A stretch of DNA of 64,000 nucleotides from Paracoccus shandongensis (GTDB lineage: Bacteria; Pseudomonadota; Alphaproteobacteria; Rhodobacterales; Rhodobacteraceae). The number at the start of each line of letters is the position of its first letter. The first letter of the stretch is position 1. The notes under the pieces are model-generated. The model did not search any database and was not told where the DNA came from. It was given only the letters and a program-made list of their open reading frames with translations. Below are positions 57,140-64,000 of the stretch, in pieces. The stretch lies in assembly GCF_017315735.1 (NCBI RefSeq), contig NZ_JAFLRK010000019.1:1-64000 (forward strand), written 5' to 3'. Both the position numbers and the translations under genes were made by a program.

Positions 57140-58308
57140 AGTTCCTTCTTCCTCTGGCCTTGTCCGCCCTGATCGCTGCCGCGCCCCTCCAGGCGCAGGA
57201 ACCCTCGGTCAGCGCCGCCGTGGCCGAGGCGCAGGACGCCGCCGCCCAGTTGCGCGCCGCCGTCGCCAAGCTGGCCGGTGCGCTGACCGCCGATGACCAG
57301 GTGGTCGCCCTGACCGAGGTGATCCGGGGCTATGAACAGGGCCTTGCCGCCCTGCGCGAAGGGTTGCGCCAGGCCAGCGCGCGCGAGGCGGAACTGCGCG
57401 CGCGCTTTGAATCGCAGCGGGTGCAGCTGGCCTCGGTCCTGGGCGCCATGACGGCGATGCAGCAATCGCCCGAAACCACCATGCTGCTGCATCCGGCGGG
57501 CGCGCTGGCCAATGCGCGGTCCGGCATGGTGCTGGCCGACATCACCCCCGGCCTGCGGTCCGAGGCCGAGCGGTTGCAGGACGACCTGCACGAAATCGCC
57601 ACCGTGCGCGAATTGCAGGCGGGCGCGGCGCAGATGCTGGGCGCGGGGCTGGCCTCGGTCCAGGAAGCGCGCCGGCTGCTGGCCAGCGCCGTCACCGACC
57701 GATCCAGCCTGCCGGTGCGCTATGCCGATGCGCCGGCGGAAATGCAGAAGCTGCGCGATGCGGCGCAGTCGCTGGACGAATTCGCGGCGGGCGTGGCCAA
57801 GGTGCAGATGGACGTGGGCCCCCCCCTGGAGGATTTCGAGGGCGCCCGGGGCAGCCTGCCCCTGCCGGCCGTGGGCACCATCCTGCGGCTTTACAACCAG
57901 CCCGATGCCGCAGGCGTCGAACGCCCCGGCTGGGTGATCGCCACGCCCCCCGCTGCCCTGGTCACGACCCCCTGGCCCGCCAGCATCCGCTATCGCGGCC
58001 CGCTTCTGGATTACGGCAATGTGATGATCGTCGAGCCCGCGCGCGGTTATCTTCTGGTCTTTGCGGGCATGGCGCAGGTCTTCGGAGAGGTGGGCGACGT
58101 GCTGCAGGCGGGCGATCCGATCGGCCTGATGGGCGGGTCCGAGGCGCCGGCACAGGAATTTGGCGCGCAATTCGTCGCCGATGCCGCCATTGGCGGCAAT
58201 GCAGGGCAGACCGAATCCCTGTATCTGGAATTGCGCAAGGGACAGGAAACTCTGGACCCGGCGGACTGGTTCGTGCTGAATCCCGTCGTGGAGCCTCAAC
58301 AGGATTGA
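57136..58308 (+). CDS. EnvC-like murein hydrolase activator with degenerate M23 domain
   Basis: 390 aa, signal peptide (MKFLLPLALSALIAAAPLQAQ), then a long coiled coil (about 25-220) and a C-terminal LytM/M23 domain from about 285: RGPLLDYGNVMIVEPARGYLLVFAGMAQVFGEVGDVLQAGDPIGLMG. The zinc ligands of active M23 enzymes (HxxxD and HxH, the latter at the FELR position) are absent; the equivalent ends are SLYLELRKG. It probably activates amidases for septum splitting rather than cutting murein itself. It starts on the gpmI stop and is followed 17 bases later by ctpA. Confidence 0.88.
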   Translation: MKFLLPLALSALIAAAPLQAQEPSVSAAVAEAQDAAAQLRAAVAKLAGALTADDQVVALTEVIRGYEQGLAALREGLRQASAREAELRARFESQRVQLASVLGAMTAMQQSPETTMLLHPAGALANARSGMVLADITPGLRSEAERLQDDLHEIATVRELQAGAAQMLGAGLASVQEARRLLASAVTDRSSLPVRYADAPAEMQKLRDAAQSLDEFAAGVAKVQMDVGPPLEDFEGARGSLPLPAVGTILRLYNQPDAAGVERPGWVIATPPAALVTTPWPASIRYRGPLLDYGNVMIVEPARGYLLVFAGMAQVFGEVGDVLQAGDPIGLMGGSEAPAQEFGAQFVADAAIGGNAGQTESLYLELRKGQETLDPADWFVLNPVVEPQQD

Positions 58309-58325
58309 AGGCAGGAAAGGCCGAC

Positions 58326-59756
58326 ATGAAACACTATCTGATCGCAGGCGTGGGCGGCGTTCTGGCCGGGGCCCTGCTGACCACCCAGATCGCCGGGCCG
58401 CTGGTGGCGCAGGAAACCGGCTCGAATGCCTCGATCTATGAACAGCTGGAACTGTTCGGCAACGTGTTCGAACGCGTCCGCGCCGATTATGTCGAGGCGC
58501 CCGACGACAAGGAACTGATCGAGGCCGCGATCAACGGGATGCTGACTTCGCTGGACCCGCATTCCTCGTTCCTGTCGGCCAGCGATTACGAGGACATGCA
58601 GACCCAGACCCGCGGCAGCTTCGGGGGCCTCGGGATCGAGGTCAGCCAGGAGGAAGGGCTGGTCAAGGTCGTCTCGCCCATCGACGACACGCCCGCCGCC
58701 CAGGCGGGGGTCAAGTCGGGCGACTTCATCACCCATGTGAACGGCGAATCGCTGATGGGCCTGACGCTGGACCAGGCGGTGGACATGATGCGCGGCCCCA
58801 TCGGGTCGGAAATCACCGTCACCATCCTGCGCGAGGGCGAGACCGAGCCTTTCGACCTGACCATGACGCGCGACACGATCAAGCTGACCGTGGTGAAGAC
58901 GCGGATCGAGGGGCATTCGGTCGTGTTGCGCGTCTCGACCTTCAACGACGAGACCTATGACACGCTGAAATCCGAACTGGAAAAGGGCGTCAAGGACGCG
59001 GGCGGCATCGACAAGGTGACGGGCTTCGTCCTAGATTTGCGCAACAACCCGGGCGGCCTGCTGAACCAGGCGATTAGCGTCAGCGACGCCTTCCTGGACG
59101 CGGGCGAGATCGTCAGCACCCGGGGCCGCAACCCCGAGGAAAGCGAACGCTGGAACGCCGAACCGGGCGATCTGGCCCAGGGCAAGCCCATGGTGGTGCT
59201 GACCAATGGCGGATCGGCCAGCGCGTCGGAAATCGTCGCGGGCGCGTTGCAGGATCACCGCCGCGCCATCGTGGTGGGCGAAAAGACCTTCGGCAAGGGG
59301 TCGGTCCAGACGGTCATGCCGGTGACGGCCGACAGCGCCATCCGTCTGACGACCGCGCGGTATTACACGCCCTCGGGCCGGTCGATCCAGTCGCTGGGCA
59401 TCCAGCCCGACATCCTGGTGGCGCAGCCCACGCCCCCGGCGAAGGGGGGGGAGGAGGAGCAGGGCCCCCGCACGCAGTCGAACTTCGGCCGCTCCGAGGC
59501 CGACCTGCGCGGCGCGCTGAACAACGATTCCGTCAGCGAGGACGAGAAGAAGCAGATGCAGGACGAGGCCGCCGAGGTCGAGGCCACCGCCAAGCTGCGC
59601 GAGGAGGATTACCAGCTGGCCTATGCCGTGGACATCCTCAAGGGCCTGGCCGCCGTCGATTTCAAGGCGGGCCAGGTGCCTGCCGCCGCCACCCCCGCCA
59701 TGACGGGCGAGGGGTCGGGGACCGAGGGCTCGGGGGCCGCCAGGACGAATGGCTGA
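58326..59756 (+). CDS. ctpA: C-terminal processing peptidase (S41 family)
   Basis: 476 aa exported serine protease with a PDZ domain. N-terminal segment ([27 protein letters not shown]) as signal or anchor; PDZ at about 95-180 ([36 protein letters not shown]). Catalytic Ser is in NGGSASASE (297-302) and Lys324 in TFGKGSVQ, the Ser-Lys dyad of the family. A C-terminal extension of ~120 residues ends in a Gly/Thr-rich tail. It lies behind the EnvC-like gene, as in related genomes. ATG 58326 has GGAAAGG five bases upstream. Confidence 0.95.
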   Translation: MKHYLIAGVGGVLAGALLTTQIAGPLVAQETGSNASIYEQLELFGNVFERVRADYVEAPDDKELIEAAINGMLTSLDPHSSFLSASDYEDMQTQTRGSFGGLGIEVSQEEGLVKVVSPIDDTPAAQAGVKSGDFITHVNGESLMGLTLDQAVDMMRGPIGSEITVTILREGETEPFDLTMTRDTIKLTVVKTRIEGHSVVLRVSTFNDETYDTLKSELEKGVKDAGGIDKVTGFVLDLRNNPGGLLNQAISVSDAFLDAGEIVSTRGRNPEESERWNAEPGDLAQGKPMVVLTNGGSASASEIVAGALQDHRRAIVVGEKTFGKGSVQTVMPVTADSAIRLTTARYYTPSGRSIQSLGIQPDILVAQPTPPAKGGEEEQGPRTQSNFGRSEADLRGALNNDSVSEDEKKQMQDEAAEVEATAKLREEDYQLAYAVDILKGLAAVDFKAGQVPAAATPAMTGEGSGTEGSGAARTNG

Positions 59757-60240
59757 AGGGGACCGGACGGGGCCGGGCGGGCTGCCCTATCGCCCCTGTG
59801 CGGGCGTGGTGCTGATCAATGCGGACGGCCTGGTGTTCGCGGGCCGGCGCATCGACATGCCCGGCGCCTGGCAGATGCCCCAGGGCGGCATCGACAAGGG
59901 CGAAACCCCGCGCGAGGCCGCCTTGCGCGAACTGTCCGAGGAAACCGGCGTTTCTTCGGACAATGTCGAGGTGGTGGCCGAAACCCCCGGCTGGGTTTAC
60001 TACGACCTGCCGCCCGAGCTTCTGGGCAAGGTCTGGAAGGGCCGTTATGGCGGGCAGCGCCAGAAATGGGTGCTGATGCGGTTCGGGGGCACCGACGCCG
60101 ACATCCGCCTCGACACGGATCATCCTGAGTTCGAGGAATGGCGCTGGATGCCTGCGGCGGCGCTGCTGGAGAACATCGTGCCGTTCAAGCGCGGGGTTTA
60201 CGAGGAGGTGCTGGCGACGTTTGAGGGGTGGCTGCGCTGA
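59749..60240 (+). CDS. rppH: RNA pyrophosphohydrolase
   Basis: 163 aa Nudix enzyme removing pyrophosphate from mRNA 5' ends, starting RNase E-dependent decay. The Nudix box is [22 protein letters not shown] (about 46-67), broken here only at family positions. The opening [23 protein letters not shown] and WQMPQGG are specific to the RppH subgroup. The ATG overlaps the ctpA stop by 8 bases. Confidence 0.94.
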   Translation: MAEGDRTGPGGLPYRPCAGVVLINADGLVFAGRRIDMPGAWQMPQGGIDKGETPREAALRELSEETGVSSDNVEVVAETPGWVYYDLPPELLGKVWKGRYGGQRQKWVLMRFGGTDADIRLDTDHPEFEEWRWMPAAALLENIVPFKRGVYEEVLATFEGWLR

Positions 60241-60282
60241 CACGGAAGTTGCCTGCGTCCTTCTTGGCTTCCCTCACCGCGC

Positions 60283-60296
60283 ATCATAAGTATGAT
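60283..60296 (+). promoter_or_regulatory. Inverted repeat, putative ParD operator
   Basis: ATCATAAGTATGAT is a perfect 6-bp inverted repeat with a 2-base centre, 31 bases before the antitoxin ATG. The right arm TATGAT could serve as a -10 hexamer, which would place the operator on the promoter as expected for toxin-antitoxin autoregulation. Confidence 0.55.
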
Positions 60297-60326
60297 AAGG
60301 TATGAGGTCTGGCAGGAGCCCTGACG

Positions 60327-60590
60327 ATGCCCGCGGTTGAGCGAATGACCATTACCATGCCGACCGAGATGGCCGAAACGCTGCGCCAGACCGTGGCAGG
60401 CGGCGAATACGCCTCGACCAGCGAGGTCGTGCGCGAAGCCTTGCGCGACTGGACCCGCCGCCGCGATGCGGAGCGTCAGGATCTGGAAGCCCTTCGGGCG
60501 GCGATCAAGGCCGGGCTGGACAGCGGCCCCGCCATCCCTGCCGACCAGGTCTTTGCCGAACTGCGCGCCCGCTACGCCGCCAAGGCCTGA
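60327..60590 (+). CDS. parD: ParD-family antitoxin (ribbon-helix-helix)
   Basis: 87 aa. The N-terminal RHH domain RMTITMPTEMAETLRQTVAGGEYASTSEVVREALRDWTRRR binds the operator. The C-terminal half (AERQDLEALRAAIKAGLDSGPAIPADQVFAELRARY) wraps the toxin and matches the CopG/ParD type (CC2985-like). It lies one base before the toxin gene. The palindrome in front suggests autorepression. Confidence 0.93.
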   Translation: MPAVERMTITMPTEMAETLRQTVAGGEYASTSEVVREALRDWTRRRDAERQDLEALRAAIKAGLDSGPAIPADQVFAELRARYAAKA

Positions 60591-60591
60591 C

Positions 60592-60885
60592 ATGCCGCGC
60601 TTGGTCATCCTGCCTGCCGCGCGGGCTGACCTTTTTGAAATCGGCGATTTCATCGCCCTGGACAATCCAGAGCAGGCAGCATCATTCGTTGCCGAAATCG
60701 AAGCGCGTATTCGTCAAATCGCAGAGCGGCCCGGCAGTTTTCCCGCGCGCGACGACCTGTACGAAGGGCTGCGCGCGGCACGGCATGGGCGATATCTGAT
60801 CTTCTTTGTCGAAGCGGGTGACGAGGTGCGGATCGTGCGCGTGCTGCACGGTGCGCGGGATCTGCCCGGCATGTTTGGCCGATAG
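60592..60885 (+). CDS. parE: ParE/RelE-superfamily toxin
   Basis: 97 aa. The fold motif is typical: LVILPAARADLFEIGDFIALDNPEQAASFVAEIEARIRQIAERPGSFPARDDLYEGLRAARHGRYLIFFVEAGDEVRIVRVLHGARDL, a ParE-type toxin ending in the HGARDL element. ParE poisons gyrase in studied members. ATG 60592 is preferred to an upstream frame inside parD. Confidence 0.92.
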   Translation: MPRLVILPAARADLFEIGDFIALDNPEQAASFVAEIEARIRQIAERPGSFPARDDLYEGLRAARHGRYLIFFVEAGDEVRIVRVLHGARDLPGMFGR

Positions 60886-60953
60886 CCAGCGACAAGCCTG
60901 CCGCTGTCACCCGCTCCAACGGGTAAGGGCGCCCTTTCGGACGCCCCTTCATA

Positions 60954-62210
60954 TCACCGCCGCAACTGCCCCAGCAGGATCGAGGTCGGATACCCGTCCG
61001 GCGTCACGCCGATGGACCGCTGATAGGCCGCGACCGACTCCATCGTGGCCGATCCGAACAGCCCGTCGATCTCGCCGCTGTAGAACCCCTTGGCGCGCAG
61101 GCGCTGCTGGATTTCCTGGCGCTCGCCGGTGGACAGCGGGCGGTCGTTCCTGGGCCACGACCCCTGAATCCCCGCGCGCCCGGCGATGCGCTCGCCCAGG
61201 AAGGCCACGCCAAGCGCGTAGTTGTCCGAGTTGTTGTAGCGCAGGATCGAGCGGAAGTTGTCGAGGATCAGGAAGGCCGGGCCGTTCGCCCCCGCCGGCA
61301 TGATGATCGACCCGTTGCCGCCGGGCAGTGCCCCGCCGCCGATGCGGCGCACGCCCTGCGCGGCCCAGTCCGACCGCCGCGTGCCCTTGCCGACCAGGCC
61401 CATGTTGAAGCCCGGCGGCAATTGCACCTCGGCCCCCCAGGCCTGGCCCGGCACCCAGCCGTTGCGGCGCAGATAGTTCGCGGTCGAGGCCAGCGAATCG
61501 GTCGGGTCGTCCGACCAGATGTCGCGCCGCCCGTCGCCGGTGAAATCGACGGCATAGTCCAGATAGGACGTGGGCATGAACTGCGTGTGCCCCATGGCCC
61601 CGGCCCAGCTGCCCAGCATGTGTTCGGGATCGGTGTCCCCCGCCTGCAGGATCCGCAGCGAGGCGATCAGCTGGTTCTGGAACATCTCGCCCCGGCGGCC
61701 GTCATAGGCCAGCGTGGCCAGCGACGGGATGATCTGCATCTTGCCTCGGTTGGCGCCGAAGTTCGATTCCATCCCCCAGACGGCCAGCACGATCTCGCGC
61801 GGGACGCCGTATCGCGCCTCGATCTGCGACAGCACGCCCGCCAGTGGCGCGGCCTTCTGGCGGCCGGTGGTGACCCGCACGTCCGATACGGCGCTGTCCA
61901 GGTACAGCCAGACGGGGCGGCTGAACTCGGCCTGCTTGCGGTCCAGGCGGATCACCTCGGGGTTGTAGCGGGCGATGCGCATGGCGCGGTCATAGGTGGC
62001 GGGCGAGACACCCGAGGCCAGGGCGCGGGGCCGGAAGGACTGGACAAAGTTCTGCAAGCCCGCCTCATCCCCGGCGGATGCCTGCGGGATCGGCGCGGGC
62101 GTGACCGGGGCGCTGCCCCCCATCGCGCCGGGCGCGCGGTTCATGGGGCCCGCGCAGGATGCCAGGGCCCCCACCAGGGCGGTGGTCAGGAAGATGCGGG
62201 AAAGTGTCAT
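60954..62210 (-). CDS. Lytic murein transglycosylase, MltB family, with PG-binding domain
   Basis: 418 aa lipoprotein (lipobox LASC, Cys19). The GH103 catalytic domain spans about 50-340, with WGMESNFGANRGKMQIIPSLATLAYDGRRGEMF (catalytic Glu148) and AGAMGHTQFMPTSYLDYAVDFTGDGRRDIWSD. The C-terminal peptidoglycan-binding domain is RQEIQQRLRAKGFYSGEIDGLFGSATMESVAAYQRSIG near 360-400. It cleaves murein glycan strands. It is convergent with the ParDE genes. Confidence 0.95.
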   Translation of the reverse strand: MTLSRIFLTTALVGALASCAGPMNRAPGAMGGSAPVTPAPIPQASAGDEAGLQNFVQSFRPRALASGVSPATYDRAMRIARYNPEVIRLDRKQAEFSRPVWLYLDSAVSDVRVTTGRQKAAPLAGVLSQIEARYGVPREIVLAVWGMESNFGANRGKMQIIPSLATLAYDGRRGEMFQNQLIASLRILQAGDTDPEHMLGSWAGAMGHTQFMPTSYLDYAVDFTGDGRRDIWSDDPTDSLASTANYLRRNGWVPGQAWGAEVQLPPGFNMGLVGKGTRRSDWAAQGVRRIGGGALPGGNGSIIMPAGANGPAFLILDNFRSILRYNNSDNYALGVAFLGERIAGRAGIQGSWPRNDRPLSTGERQEIQQRLRAKGFYSGEIDGLFGSATMESVAAYQRSIGVTPDGYPTSILLGQLRR

Positions 62211-62296
62211 GGGATCGCCTGTCCGTAACTGCTGCTTTTGTTGTTGGCGGGCAGTCTAGCGAAGACACTTTCGGTTGAATAGGCCGCTTTGCCCCT

Positions 62297-62638
62297 TCAG
62301 TGCAGGGTGTCGCCGTCGTCCCCCGCGCCCTCGCAGCCTTTGAAGAAGGGCTGCATCTGCGCGATGATCACCGAGTTCTCGTCCAGCGCCCGCTGCATGA
62401 GGGCGCGTTCCTCGTCGTCGATCTCGTGCCCCTCGGCCAGGCGTTCGTCCAGGCTGCCGTAGCCGGTCACGTCCAGGGGGGACAGATCGGCCTGCTTCAG
62501 GATGGCGACCGTTTCGCGCACCGCCTCGGCCTCGTCGCGGCCTGCGGCATAGCAGATCAGCGCGGCGCCAGTCGATCCGTCGGGCAGGCCGTCGTTTCTG
62601 GTGCGGCCGACCTCGACCAGAAGGGTATAGACGTTCAT
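62297..62638 (-). CDS. Hypothetical protein
   Basis: 113 aa. It begins MNVYTLLVEVGRTRNDGLPDGSTGAALICYAAGRDEAEAVRETVAILKQ, a ferredoxin-like alternation of strands and helices, and ends with an acidic tail containing one Cys (FFKGCEGAGDDGDTL). GGAGG lies five bases before the ATG. No motif points to a function. It is divergent from the YbaK gene and downstream of nothing in its own direction. Confidence 0.75.
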   Translation of the reverse strand: MNVYTLLVEVGRTRNDGLPDGSTGAALICYAAGRDEAEAVRETVAILKQADLSPLDVTGYGSLDERLAEGHEIDDEERALMQRALDENSVIIAQMQPFFKGCEGAGDDGDTLH

Positions 62639-62708
62639 GGCGGCCTCCGTGATGGTTGCCCTTGCAACAGCACGATTGGCGCCGGGGCGCAAGGCGCGGG
62701 AGAATGGC

Positions 62709-63179
62709 ATGAGCAAGAGCGTGGCGCGGGTCAGGGCGGCCTTGGACGCGGCGGGGGTGGCCGCCGAAATCCTGGAGATGCCGGACAGCACCCGCACGGC
62801 CGAGGATGCCGCGCGGGCGGCGGGCTGCGCGGTCGATCAGATCGCCAAGTCGATCATCTTCCGGGGGCAGGCAACGGGCCATGTCGTCCTGTTCCTGACC
62901 GCGGGCGGCAACCGCGTCGATCCGGCCCGCGCCACCGCCGTCGCGGGCCAGCCGCTGGACCGCGCCGACGCCGCGCTGATCCGCGAGGAAACCGGCTTCG
63001 CCATCGGCGGCGTGGCCCCGGTCGGGCACCTGAAGCCGGTCACGGCCTTCTTCGACCCGCGCCTGCTGGAGTTCGACCGCGTCTGGGCGGCGGCGGGCAC
63101 GCCGCGCCATGTCTTTGCGATCGCGCCGGGAGTGCTGTTGGAGATGACCGGGGCGCAGGTGGCGGATTTCACGGGGTGA
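62709..63179 (+). CDS. YbaK/EbsC-type aminoacyl-tRNA deacylase
   Basis: 156 aa of the Cys/Pro-tRNA editing fold. Seen are SVARVRAALDAAGVAAEILEMPDSTRTAEDAARAAGCAVDQIAKSIIFRG with the conserved Lys, a TAGGNRVDPARATAV segment, ETGFAIGGVAPVGHLKP near 104 (family GGVPP/H-like turn) and the end VFAIAPGVLLEMTGA. It probably hydrolyses mischarged tRNA. ATG 62709 with GGGAG six bases upstream. It overlaps the convergent hydrolase by 11 bases. Confidence 0.88.
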   Translation: MSKSVARVRAALDAAGVAAEILEMPDSTRTAEDAARAAGCAVDQIAKSIIFRGQATGHVVLFLTAGGNRVDPARATAVAGQPLDRADAALIREETGFAIGGVAPVGHLKPVTAFFDPRLLEFDRVWAAAGTPRHVFAIAPGVLLEMTGAQVADFTG

Positions 63180-63960
63180 GCAGCCGTTCCAGCAAGGGGC
63201 TGTCCGCCCGTTCCAACCCCTCGATCACGTCGAAATGGTGGCGGCCGGGGTCGATCACGCAATCCGTCGCGGCCCCAAGGCCCGCCCAGATATCGGCCAG
63301 CAGGCGGGCCTGGCGGATGAACTCGGGCCGTTCCATCCCGCCGACCCAGGTGGTCACGGGGATGCCCGGGCGCGGGGACAGCAGGGCGGGGCTTTCGGCG
63401 GCGGCCTCGGGCCTGTCCAACCGCAGGGTGTCGTTCATGGCCGTGCGTAGAAGCGGGCGCAGGTCGGTCAGGGGAGAGATCGGCACGCAGGCCGTGATCC
63501 GCGCGGCCACCGCGTCGGGCAGGGTGCCGTCGTCGCAGACCATCCGCGCGGCCAGGTGCCCGCCCGCCGAATGGCCCGTCAGCGCGATGGGACCGTCCAC
63601 CCGCGCGGCGGCCTCGGCAATCGCGGCGGCGACCTCGGGCGCCATCTGCGCGATCCGCGCCCCGGGGGCCAGGGTATAGGCGGGCAGGGCGACCGCCCAA
63701 CCCCGCGCCAGCGCGCCCGCCGCCAGATGCGACCAGACGCCCGGATCGAAGGCCATCCAGTAGCCGCCATGGACAAAGACCATCAGCCCCCGCGCGCGGC
63801 CTGCCGGGCGGAACAGGTGGCCCCGGCCCAGCGGCTCGGGTCGGTGCGCCGCGCGGAACCGGGCGGCGGCCTCCTGCCAGCGGGGCACGAAGCCGTCGGC
63901 CTGGGGGATATGCGCGCCGTTGGCATAGGCGTCGTTCCAGTCGGTGACGTGATACAGCAT
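63169..63960 (-). CDS. Alpha/beta hydrolase (formamidase/esterase-like)
   Basis: 263 aa. The oxyanion HGGYW motif (MVFVHGGYWMAFD near 61) and the nucleophile elbow GHSAGGH (near 130) are characteristic of esterases in the N-formylkynurenine formamidase and hormone-sensitive-lipase-like group. The catalytic His is likely in GRHHFDVIEGL near 240. The substrate is unknown; no kynurenine genes are nearby. It is transcribed from the window's right end, with 40 bases of upstream sequence visible. Confidence 0.85.
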   Translation of the reverse strand: MLYHVTDWNDAYANGAHIPQADGFVPRWQEAAARFRAAHRPEPLGRGHLFRPAGRARGLMVFVHGGYWMAFDPGVWSHLAAGALARGWAVALPAYTLAPGARIAQMAPEVAAAIAEAAARVDGPIALTGHSAGGHLAARMVCDDGTLPDAVAARITACVPISPLTDLRPLLRTAMNDTLRLDRPEAAAESPALLSPRPGIPVTTWVGGMERPEFIRQARLLADIWAGLGAATDCVIDPGRHHFDVIEGLERADSPLLERLLTP

Positions 63961-64000
63961 CCTGTCCCTCTCTTTCCCGCAGGAAAGGCTGCTGCTAGCC

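Overview
The window is 64 kb of high-GC chromosomal DNA from an alphaproteobacterium. Gene order points to the Rhodobacteraceae and most likely to Paracoccus or a close relative; the genus is my inference. The clues are the HDAC-like/xseB/ispA/dxs run, the CcrM-type GANTC methyltransferase with GANTC sites in its own promoter, CtrA-like TTAA-N7-TTAA boxes near motility genes, an rsfS-rlmH-gpmI-envC-ctpA-rppH string, and a flagellar set in the style of this family. I see no phage, IS element or CRISPR array.

Layout. 0-13.3 kb is housekeeping: a cut-off hypothetical gene, a lipoprotein L,D-transpeptidase, an MFS exporter, the isoprenoid operon (HDAC-like, xseB, ispA, dxs), clpB with a probable heat-shock promoter, pyrF, a membrane protein, and a minus-strand run of N-formylglutamate amidohydrolase, NfeD-like and Nudix genes. 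13.4-18.4 kb holds tRNA-Val(GAC), rpmJ, an RTX-repeat protein, rpsO, an Ala-rich unknown protein with a perfect CtrA-like box, and pnp. 18.5-21.7 kb is a tight four-gene surface-glycan cluster (GT25, DxD glycosyltransferase, unknown, GT25). It is followed by a 1-Cys peroxiredoxin and an aldehyde dehydrogenase.

24.0-40.2 kb is motility. motB, flgE, flgK, flgL and flgI run forward. The block flgB-flgC-fliE-fliQ-flgF-flgG-flgA-flgH-fliL runs backward, divergent from fliI. Together they encode rod, rings, hook, hook-filament junction, one export-gate subunit and the export ATPase. A complete dTDP-L-rhamnose cassette (rfbC-rfbB-rfbD-rfbA) plus a family 2 glycosyltransferase sits between the two flagellar blocks.

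40.3-49.4 kb holds a Crp/Fnr regulator, two cell-wall genes (extensin-like, second L,D-transpeptidase), a TRAP-type large permease without partner genes, a GntR/UTRA regulator, a fosmidomycin-resistance-like MFS gene coupled to a sulfotransferase-like/GT90 fusion, ureidoglycolate lyase and rnhB. 49.5-64 kb is again mostly core: ccrM, leuC-leuD, an MscS channel, rsfS (apparently starting at CTG), rlmH, gpmI, envC, ctpA, rppH, a ParDE toxin-antitoxin pair, a MltB-like transglycosylase, a YbaK-type editing protein and an alpha/beta hydrolase.

Most of the window is ordinary core genome. The observations most worth checking are the CtrA-boxed Ala-rich protein between rpsO and pnp, the non-canonical CTG start of rsfS, the three GANTC sites in front of ccrM, the sulfotransferase/GT90 fusion, and the unknown member of the glycan cluster. 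All calls come from reading the sequence; no database search was run.
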